17,794 bases of DNA, taken from contig CAUZFZ010000193.1 of the NCBI GenBank assembly GCA_963579025.1, positions 1 through 17,794 on the forward strand, given 5' to 3'. Under the pieces are notes generated by a model that worked only from the letters and a program-made list of their open reading frames with translations, was not told the origin of the DNA and made no database searches. Both the position numbers and the translations under genes were made by a program. Source of the DNA: CAUZFZ01 sp963579025. GTDB taxonomy: Bacteria; Planctomycetota; Planctomycetia; Planctomycetales; Planctomycetaceae. Below, one piece after another: positions 7,039 through 14,800 of this stretch; positions within the stretch are counted from its first letter, which is position 1, and each line of letters begins with the position of its first letter.

Positions 7039-7503
7039 CAGACCGGGTCCGCAGAGGCCGAGGTATTACTGTTTACCGACGGAGCCTGCAGCGGCAACCC
7101 GGGGCCCGGGGGCTGGGCGTGCGTTTTGCGCCATGTCAAAACGCAGACCGAAAAGGAACTGTCCGGAGGAGCGGCACACACAACCAACAACCAGATGGAA
7201 CTGCAGGCTGTCATATCGGGTCTGGAAGCTCTGAAACGACGGACGCGTGTCAACGTGATTACAGACAGCAAGTACGCCATGCAGGGGTGCACGCAGTGGC
7301 TGCCCGGCTGGAAGCGCAACGGCTTCAAGCGACGCGAGGGAAAGTCGCTGAAACCGCTGAAGAATGAAGACCTGTGGCGGCGGCTGGACAAACTGCTCGA
7401 GCAACACGTGGTCACGTTTACGCACGTGAAGGGCCACAGCGGGCATCCCGAAAACGAGCGCTGCGATGAACTCGCCGTCGCCGAGACTGAGAAGTTCAAG
7501 TAG
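7030..7503 (+). CDS. rnhA: Ribonuclease HI
   Basis: This 157-residue enzyme cuts the RNA strand of RNA-DNA hybrids, clearing primers and R-loops in the cytoplasm. The four catalytic acids of the family are present: Asp17 in FTDGACSGNPGPGGWA, Glu57 in NNQMELQA, Asp79 in ITDSKYAMQG and Asp146 in NERCDELA. His136 in VKGHSGHPENE matches the catalytic-loop histidine. The basic protrusion (WKRNGFKRREGK) is also present, as in E. coli RNase HI. The start is ATG 7030, as no other start fits. There is no Shine-Dalgarno sequence, and the start codon lies in the middle of a perfect palindrome (7023-7038). It is probably transcribed with infA. Confidence 0.97.
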   Translation: MTQQTGSAEAEVLLFTDGACSGNPGPGGWACVLRHVKTQTEKELSGGAAHTTNNQMELQAVISGLEALKRRTRVNVITDSKYAMQGCTQWLPGWKRNGFKRREGKSLKPLKNEDLWRRLDKLLEQHVVTFTHVKGHSGHPENERCDELAVAETEKFK

Positions 7504-7706
7504 CCGCCTCGCTCCGCAGGACGAACCAGCAAGCCGCGAGCGATCATCCCGCGTCGCTGCTGACGACGTGCGGGCTGCTATCTGCTCCACAGTCGTTGCT
7601 TGCGATCAATGCACCTGGCGAGAGAGATCGCGACTTTGCGAACCTGTAGCAGGCAGTCCATGTCGATGGGTTGCCGCCACATTCGACTCGGTCTGGGGAC
7701 AGGGGT

Positions 7707-9140
7707 ATGGTTTCGCCGACTTCAGAGGTCTACACTGGAAACAGCACACACCGGCGTCCATTGGATACCAATCCGCGAATCAGGAAGGCACAACAACTCT
7801 TGGCTGAACCCAAACGCGAACAGCTCAAAGTTTCCAATCAGAGGGCCATTCTCGCTGGTGTCTTCGATTCAGACGACCGCGACCGCAGCGAGCATCCGCT
7901 GGAAGAACTGCGAGGACTCGTCGAAACCGCCGGTGTCGAAGTCGTGGGCGAGATGACTCAAATGAGGCACACGCCGCACCCGGCCACACTGATGGGTTCG
8001 GGCAAGCTTGAAGAGCTGAAACTCCTGGTCGAGTCGCTGGATGCTCAACTGGTCGTGTTCGACAACAACCTCAGCCCAAGTCAGGGCCGCAACATCGAGA
8101 AGGCACTCGACACGGTTATTGTCGACCGCAGCGAGCTGATTCTCGACATCTTCGCCAGTCGGGCTCGCACACACGATTCGAAGCTGCAGGTCGAACTGGC
8201 CCAGTTGTTGTACTTCCGTCCGCGATTGAAGCGGTTGTGGACTCACCTTGAGCGTATCGAAGGGGGTGTCGGAGCTGGTCGCGGACCTGGTGAAAAGCAG
8301 CTTGAAACCGACCGCCGGCTGGTGGATCGCCGCATTGCCGACCTGAAGCGACGCCTGAAAGCTGTCGAAAAGCACCGCGGCCGCATGGTGGCTCAGCGAA
8401 GCGAGCACATGACCGTATCACTCGTCGGCTATACGAATGCGGGTAAGAGCACGTTGCTTAACGCGTTGACCGGATCGGACGAGTACGTGGCGGATCAGTT
8501 GTTTGCGACGCTGGACACGCGGACGAGACGTTGGACCGTTCCGGCCTGGGGCGATGTCCTGCTCAGCGACACGGTCGGCTTTGTCCACAACCTGCCGCAT
8601 CATCTGGTTGCGTCGTTTCGTTCGACATTGGAAGAGGCCCGCCACGCGGACCTGCTGCTGCATGTTGTGGACTCATCGCACCCGGACGCCGAGCACCAGA
8701 TTGAGACAGTGAACAACGTACTCGACGAAATTGGCGTCGAGCATTCAAACACGCTGCTCGTCTTCAACAAGTGCGACGCCGTTGAAGATCGATCGCTTCT
8801 GGACGTGTTGCGACTGCAGCACGAGTCCGCGGTTGCAGTCAGCGCTGCAACCGGCGAAGGCATTGACCGTCTCGCGTCGGTCGTCGGAGGACTGCTGGGC
8901 AACGGGTACGTTGATGTCCGAGTTGAGGCACACGCTGGCAACGGGAGGCTAATCCACTTCCTCGCCGAGCACGCCGAGGTCACGGCAACCGAGTACGAGG
9001 AATCACAGGCATTCTACGATTGCCGCATCGCCCGACGTCTGCTGCCGAAGCTTGAAGAATTCGACGTCGCGCTGACTGGACCGGGAGTCTTGCCCGAAGC
9101 GGAAACTCTCTCGTCGGACATCCTTGCTGACTCTGCATAA
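7707..9140 (+). CDS. hflX: GTPase HflX, ribosome-associated
   Basis: This 477-residue protein is HflX, a GTPase that binds the large ribosomal subunit and splits stalled or heat-damaged ribosomes. The N-terminal HflX domain (about residues 35-150) contains the conserved GSGKLEEL stretch. The linker region carries FASRARTHDSKLQVELAQL and GAGRGPGEKQLETDRR, both diagnostic. The G domain has G1 GYTNAGKST (241-249), G3 DTVGF (288-292), G4 NKCD (354-357) and G5 SAATG (379-383). ATG 7707 has GGGGA seven bases upstream; an in-frame ATG at 7671 and a TTG near 7800 are alternatives, since the first 40 residues are poorly conserved in the family. It lies 203 bases after rnhA and converges on the RTX genes. 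Confidence 0.95.
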   Translation: MVSPTSEVYTGNSTHRRPLDTNPRIRKAQQLLAEPKREQLKVSNQRAILAGVFDSDDRDRSEHPLEELRGLVETAGVEVVGEMTQMRHTPHPATLMGSGKLEELKLLVESLDAQLVVFDNNLSPSQGRNIEKALDTVIVDRSELILDIFASRARTHDSKLQVELAQLLYFRPRLKRLWTHLERIEGGVGAGRGPGEKQLETDRRLVDRRIADLKRRLKAVEKHRGRMVAQRSEHMTVSLVGYTNAGKSTLLNALTGSDEYVADQLFATLDTRTRRWTVPAWGDVLLSDTVGFVHNLPHHLVASFRSTLEEARHADLLLHVVDSSHPDAEHQIETVNNVLDEIGVEHSNTLLVFNKCDAVEDRSLLDVLRLQHESAVAVSAATGEGIDRLASVVGGLLGNGYVDVRVEAHAGNGRLIHFLAEHAEVTATEYEESQAFYDCRIARRLLPKLEEFDVALTGPGVLPEAETLSSDILADSA

Positions 9141-9301
9141 GGCGTGCGGTGAGGGACCGACCAGCCGATGCTATTGTGGAAAAGCAGAGTCTGATACCAG
9201 CACGTCGTCGCCAGCGTGAGTCCAAAGGCACTGTGTGTGTGACATCGGACTGACGCCCCCAGCTACGTCGTGCCGTCGCTTCGCGACTCAAGCTGTGAAA
9301 C

Positions 9302-11695
9302 TCACTCGAGCACCATTTCGAGTGCAATCAGCAGTTCCTCGATCCCCGTTCGTTCGTCGTCAGAATCGTCGTCTGCCGAGTCCGTGCCCTTTCCACCGTC
9401 CAGGGTGTCGACGCCACTGTGCCCAACCAGTAGGTCGTCGCCGACGCGACCTTCGAGACGATCGTCGCCGCCGTCGCCGTGCAGCGTGTCGTTGCCGCCG
9501 TGGCCCACCAGGACATCGGAGTCGTCGCCACCGGACAGTTCGTCGGTGCCGCCGCCACCGAACAGCGTGTCGGCTCCGGACTCGCCAAACAGGTCGTCTG
9601 ACGAGGGACCGCCCAGCAGCCGGTCGTTGCCACCTCCGCCGTGCAGGACATCGTTTCCACTCGCGCCAATGAGCGTGTCGGCAAATGCCGTCCCGATGAT
9701 GGTGTCGCTGCCACCACGTCCGCGGATGCGAATCGGGTACTGGTAGGCGCTTGCGTCGATGTGGTCGGGACCAAAGCTCCCGAACAGAATCAGCACCATG
9801 CGTTCGGACACGACGTCTCCGTCGATCGAACCGTCCGCGTCCAGAGTCACTGACAATCCGGACATGGACGTCCCGATGGTTTCGATTCGGAAGTCCTTGC
9901 CGAGTCCGCCGTCGATCGTGTCGCTGCCCTGTCCGCCGGTGAGTGTGTCGCGGTCTGCACCGCCAACCAGACTGTCGTTGCCTGCGTCGCCAGCGAGGTC
10001 GTCATTCCCGTCCAGACCGACCAGGTGGTCGTTTCCGTCTCCCCCGCGCAGGACATCATCGCCGGCACCGGCCTGCAGCGTGTCATTTCCGAGTCCGCCC
10101 TTCAGGTAATCACCGTCGGCGTCGCCAACAACGAGGTCATCACCCAGTCCGCCGTCCACGCGGTCGCGGCCGTCGCCACCTTTAAGATTGTCGTTGCCGG
10201 AACCCCCGTGAAGACTGTCGTTACCACCGTGACCGAAAATGAGATCGTCGCCACCCTGTCCATAGAACTGATCATCGCGCGAGCCGCCAATCAGCGTGTC
10301 GTCGCCGTCGTGACCAATGATGCGTGTCCTCACGGAAAGCTGAGACGCATCAATCCGATCCGGTCCGTCGCTGCCATGAATCTCGACAACCGAATTCATG
10401 ATGTCGACGAAGTCGGAGCCGGACAGCGTGACGTCTCCGCTGACGTGCACGGTGTAGCGGTCTCTCCCGGTGCTGCCCGTCACGCGGTCGTTACCGTCGC
10501 GGGCCAGGACCGAATCGTCTCCGTCGCCACCGTTGAGGTGATCGCGGCCGGATTCACCGTCCAGCGTGTCATCGCCTCTGCCGCCGTGCAGATCATCTGC
10601 ATCAGACGGATGGAGATCGGAGCCCGTCCCGTCGCCGCCGTAGAGCAGGTCGTCGCCGTCGCCGCCGCGCAGTGTGTCATTGTGCTGATCGCCTCGCAGC
10701 GTGTCGTGACTGCTTCCTCCATCAAGCAGGTCATCTCCCTCGCCGCCGTTTATTGCATCATTTCCTTTGCCGCCCAGAAGCGTGTCGGCACCAATGCCAC
10801 CGCTCAACGAATCCGGACCAGTGTTACCAAGCAGTTCATCACGCCCGCCGCCGCCGTCCAGTGTGTCAGCACCACGACCAGCGGTCAGTCGATCATGTCC
10901 CGGACCCCCAAAAAGCACGTCCGGCTCGTCGCCTCCAAAGAGACGATCGTTCCCGAAACCACCATCAAGGGTGTCTGCTCCAGCGCCGCCCGAAAGCCAG
11001 TCTGTTCCGTCCCCGCCGTCGAGCCGGTCCTTTCCAGTGCCGCCATCCAGGCGGTCTCCCTGCTTACCACCATCGAGCGTGTCCGATCCGAGTCCGCCAG
11101 CGAGGCGATCTCTACCGTCTCCGCCCGACAGCAAGTCGTCGCGTCGACCGCCCGTGAGGGCATCATTGCCGCCGTGTCCGTACATGGTGACGGGATAAAT
11201 CCACAGTCCCGAGGCATCGACTGTATCCGCGCCGTCGCTGCCGTTGATGACCAGATTCCACCGGTTCATCAGACTGAGCGGCACGGAAAGCAGAACCGTC
11301 GTTTCTTCCCCGGACTCGCGAGCGACTTCAACCGCGCTTCCCGTCCCGCGGACAAACACGGGGTCGGAGCCTGCCTCAAGCTGGATGCGGTACTCAGGTC
11401 CGGAGATGGTCAGCCGCGTGTCCCCCGCTTCCAAAGTGACGGAGCCCGCGTCCGCGGCAACGGCCGTCCAGCCCGCGTCCAGCAGCACGACATCCTCTGC
11501 ATCACCGAGCACATCAACCCGCCCGGACTCATCCGCCTGAGCCGCCGCATCGGCGGGCGACAGACTGAGCGTGTTGGCTCCGTTGCCGGTCAAATCGATG
11601 ACGGTTGTCAGTAACAGCCGCTGTTCCGCCGGCTCGATGGACGTCGCCCGGCTCGCTCGTCGGCGTCGTTTCGGTTGCTGGTTTCGCTTGAACAT
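9302..11695 (-). CDS. RTX (hemolysin-type calcium-binding repeat) protein, shorter paralogue
   Basis: This 797-residue protein is built of calcium-binding nonapeptides (GGxGxDxLx) that fold into a parallel beta roll when calcium is bound, normally outside the cell. An Arg-rich start (PKRRRRASR) leads into IEPAEQRLLL (20-29), a LEPR-XLL-like motif common at the N-terminus of large planctomycete exported proteins. A shared N-terminal domain covers about 31-150. Three repeat blocks follow (about 172-412, 461-602, 659-775), roughly fifty repeats in all, each preceded by a linker ending in VDAS or IDAS (159-162, 448-451, 646-649). The C-terminus is acidic, then hydrophobic (GIEELLIALEMVLE). I see no cysteine. 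No classical signal peptide or clear Shine-Dalgarno is visible. It lies 133 bases downstream of the larger paralogue. No enzyme or binding domain was recognised; a structural or adhesive surface role is inferred. Confidence 0.9.
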   Translation of the reverse strand: MFKRNQQPKRRRRASRATSIEPAEQRLLLTTVIDLTGNGANTLSLSPADAAAQADESGRVDVLGDAEDVVLLDAGWTAVAADAGSVTLEAGDTRLTISGPEYRIQLEAGSDPVFVRGTGSAVEVARESGEETTVLLSVPLSLMNRWNLVINGSDGADTVDASGLWIYPVTMYGHGGNDALTGGRRDDLLSGGDGRDRLAGGLGSDTLDGGKQGDRLDGGTGKDRLDGGDGTDWLSGGAGADTLDGGFGNDRLFGGDEPDVLFGGPGHDRLTAGRGADTLDGGGGRDELLGNTGPDSLSGGIGADTLLGGKGNDAINGGEGDDLLDGGSSHDTLRGDQHNDTLRGGDGDDLLYGGDGTGSDLHPSDADDLHGGRGDDTLDGESGRDHLNGGDGDDSVLARDGNDRVTGSTGRDRYTVHVSGDVTLSGSDFVDIMNSVVEIHGSDGPDRIDASQLSVRTRIIGHDGDDTLIGGSRDDQFYGQGGDDLIFGHGGNDSLHGGSGNDNLKGGDGRDRVDGGLGDDLVVGDADGDYLKGGLGNDTLQAGAGDDVLRGGDGNDHLVGLDGNDDLAGDAGNDSLVGGADRDTLTGGQGSDTIDGGLGKDFRIETIGTSMSGLSVTLDADGSIDGDVVSERMVLILFGSFGPDHIDASAYQYPIRIRGRGGSDTIIGTAFADTLIGASGNDVLHGGGGNDRLLGGPSSDDLFGESGADTLFGGGGTDELSGGDDSDVLVGHGGNDTLHGDGGDDRLEGRVGDDLLVGHSGVDTLDGGKGTDSADDDSDDERTGIEELLIALEMVLE
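9371..11182 (-). repeat. Coding nonapeptide (27-base) repeats of the shorter RTX protein
   Basis: This stretch encodes the RTX region. On the given strand it reads as a degenerate 27-base period rich in GTCGTC, GCCGCC and CAGCGTGTC. The period comes from the GGxGxDxLx protein repeat, not from a non-coding array. The periodicity breaks twice, at the two inter-block linkers. Confidence 0.85.
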
Positions 11696-11828
11696 TGTGT
11701 GCCAGTCCGTTGGCTGTCTGTGATTCGCTGTTCAGAGACCGGGCCATTTACGCTGAGACGCACCCTACTCCTGTTCATTACCCGCTCATCGTCGTCAACC
11801 AGTCAACGTCTGACTGCCCGCAGTGACG

Positions 11829-14800
11829 TCACAGCGAGAACAGCGAACTCCAGTCGAACGACAGGGCGTCGTCGATCAGCTCGGGGGTGTCCGCGAATTC
11901 GTTGTCGCCGGCTCCACCTGTGACCGTGTCGTTTCCAGGGCCGGCCAGGATCGTGTCGTTATCGGGACCGCCGAGGACACGGTCGTCGCCCTCGCCTGCG
12001 TCGATGACATCGTTGCCCGCCGCGCCGCCGATCACGTCGTTGCCTGCCTCGCCGGACAGGACGTCGTTCCCGCCATGGCCGCGAATGAAGTCGCCACTGT
12101 CGCCGCCCGCGATGTTGTCGTTCGCAGCGCCGCCGAGCAGGGTGTCAATGCCGGCTCCACCACGCAGTGTGATCGGCTGCGTGCGGGCGGATGCGTCGAT
12201 CAGGATGCCGCTCGTCGCGCGGTCGGATACCGAGACTGTCCGGATCGTGAGCGCGTCCTCGAAATCGTCTGAGCCGAGCCATCCCGTGAAGCCGGTGTCG
12301 GTCACCGTGACGTGGCTCAGAATCTCCTCAAAAACAAAGTCGCGGCCACGGCCTCCGTTGAAGGCGTCGTTGCCATTACCGCCGCTCAGCCAGTCACCGC
12401 CGTTGTCGCCGAACAGGTCATCGTTTCCGAATCCCCCCCTCAGCGTGTCGGCATCATCGCCACCTCGAATGAAGTCGTTGCCATGATCACCATGCAGCCG
12501 GTCGCGGCCGGGGCCCCCGTACAGCCGGTCGTTGTCCACACCGCCATCGAGGACATCATTTCCCTCGCCACCGTACATTCGATCCAGGCCAAACCCTCCG
12601 GAGAGTCTGTCCGGCCCATTGCCGCCGTCGAGAAGATCGTCGTCCTGCCCGCCGTCGAGCACGTCAGCACCGTCGTTTCCGAACAGGTTATCGTTGCCCT
12701 CACCGCCGATCAGCGTATCCGCGGCCGGAGTGCCGAGGATCGTGTCGTTGCCACGACCGGCATCGATCAGTAGCGGGTGCGGATAAGCGGACGCATCAAT
12801 CAGATGCCTGTGCCGCTGGTCGCCTGATTCAATCAGACCGGTCAGACGCAGTGGCTCGATCAGCGTGTCGGAGCCGAGTCCGGAAACTGATCCGTCAGCC
12901 CTGACCGTCAGCCGGTGGAGTCCGGACGTGACATCCTCAGACTTGTTAAATCGCTCCACACGCTCGTCCGACCCCTCGCCGCCATCCAGCGTGTCGTTGC
13001 CGATTCCACCGCTGAGAGAATCGTCATCCGCTCCGCCGGAGACTCGATCCGCGCCGATGCCGCCATTGAGTTGGTCATTGCCCGCACCGCCATCGAGCGT
13101 GTCGTTTTGTTCTCCGCCTTCGAGCGTGTCGTTGCCCGTCCCGCCGTTCAGCACGTCGTCATCCTGCCAGCCATCCAGGTGATCGTTGCCGGCACCACCG
13201 TTAAGTGTGTCGTTCCCGCGGTAACCGATCAGCACATCGTGGCCACCGCTGCCCAACAGCAGGTCGTCGTCGCCGCCACCGTCCAGTCGGTCGTTGGCTC
13301 CACCGCCATTGAGTGTGTCGTTGCCCTGCCGCCCGAAGAGCGTGTCGTTCTGTCCGAGGCCGCTGATGCTGTCGTGGCCCCGACCGCCGTCAATGTGATC
13401 CCGCTGCATGCCACCGATGAGCACATCGTCGCCGCCGAATCCAAAGATGCGGACGGGCACTGTGACGCGACTGGCATCAATGATGTCGTCGCCTTCGCTT
13501 CCGAAGATTTCCGGCACGCTGTCGTCGCCATCAATCAGCAGGTCACTGTCGGTGAGCCTGACACGTCCGCGAACGAACAGAACTCGAATGTCTCTCGGAT
13601 CCGCAACGACGGTGTCGCTGCTGTCGCGCGCGATTCGGTCGTCGCCTCCCTCACCGTTGAGAGAATCCGCACCCGGGCCTCCATCCAGCGTGTCTCTGGA
13701 CGAGCCCTCGCCGCCGCTCAACGTGTCATCGCCGGAGCCACCTTCGAGCCGGTCCCGAGATCCGCCGCCGTTCAGAATGTCGTCACCGGCATTGCCCGCG
13801 AGCGTGTCTTCACCGCTTCCGCCGTCGAGCGCATCATTCCCGCCGCCGCCAGACAGTTTGTCCTCGCCAGTGCCTCCCTCCAGAGTGTCGTCGCCACTGG
13901 TACCGAGCAGCGTGTCATTCCCGGCATCCCCCTGCAGCAGGTCATCACCCGTTCCGCCGTTGAGCTGGTCACTTTCGTCGCCGCCGGAAAGCTCGTCATT
14001 GCCCGGGCCGCCGCGAATGCTGTCGTGCCCGTCTTCGCCCTGCAGAGTGTCGTCACCCCGGAGTCCGTTGATCACGTCGTTGCTGCCGCCGCCAAAAATC
14101 ACATCACTGGCGACGCCACCAATGATCGTGTCCGGACCGTCCGTTCCGCGGATCAACAGGCGGCGCGTGACCTGACGCGCATCAATGCTGACACCTTCGC
14201 CCTCGGCAATGATCTCCAGCTCGGCCGCCGCTTCTCCCTCAGCAGTCGATTGCGGTCGAAAGGACGACACCGGCAAATCGCTGTCGGTCAGCACGACCGA
14301 ACCGCTCACTCGCAGAACCGGTCGCTCGCCATTGGCCTCATCAACCTGGTCGATTGTGGTTGTGGATAAGAAGACGTCGTCGCCGTCCTCACCGTGGATG
14401 GTGTCCGCATCCTCTCCGCCATCGAGCGTATCGTCGCCGGGACCGCCGAGCAGTGTGTCGTTGCCCGCTCCACCATCGATCGAATCCGCGCCAGCCTGGC
14501 CATTCAATGCGTCGCGTCCTCGACCACCAGCAATCCGATCGTCGCCGCTCCCACCAAAGACCTGATCGCTACCGCCACCGCCGTCAATGTCGTCGCTGCC
14601 GCCCCCACCGTGAATCACATCGTTGGCACCAACGCCGCGCAAGGTGTCGTCGCCGTCGTCTCCGAAGAGTGTGTCATTTCCGCCAAGGCCCGAGATCAGG
14701 TCGTTGCCGGAGCCCCCGAGCAGGCTGTCGGTGTGGCGACCGCCCACCAGAGTGTCGTCACCTTCCCCACCGATGATCTCGACGGGGTGATTGAGGGCGG

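Noticed and set aside
9275..9287. Small hairpin GTCGC-TTC-GCGAC between hflX and the RTX gene
   Set aside because: Only five base pairs with no T-run; such stems are expected by chance in GC-rich DNA.
10025..11614. Long open frame on the plus strand opposite the shorter RTX gene (529 codons)
   Set aside because: It is antisense to the RTX repeats. The repeat codons (GGC, GAC, CTG) lack stop complements in this frame, so the frame stays open by composition; its product is a low-complexity Val/Ala-rich string with no domain.
12915..14369. Long open frame on the plus strand opposite the larger RTX gene (484 codons)
   Set aside because: Same cause as above: antisense of GGxGxDxLx repeats. The product is repetitive and has no ribosome site or recognisable fold.
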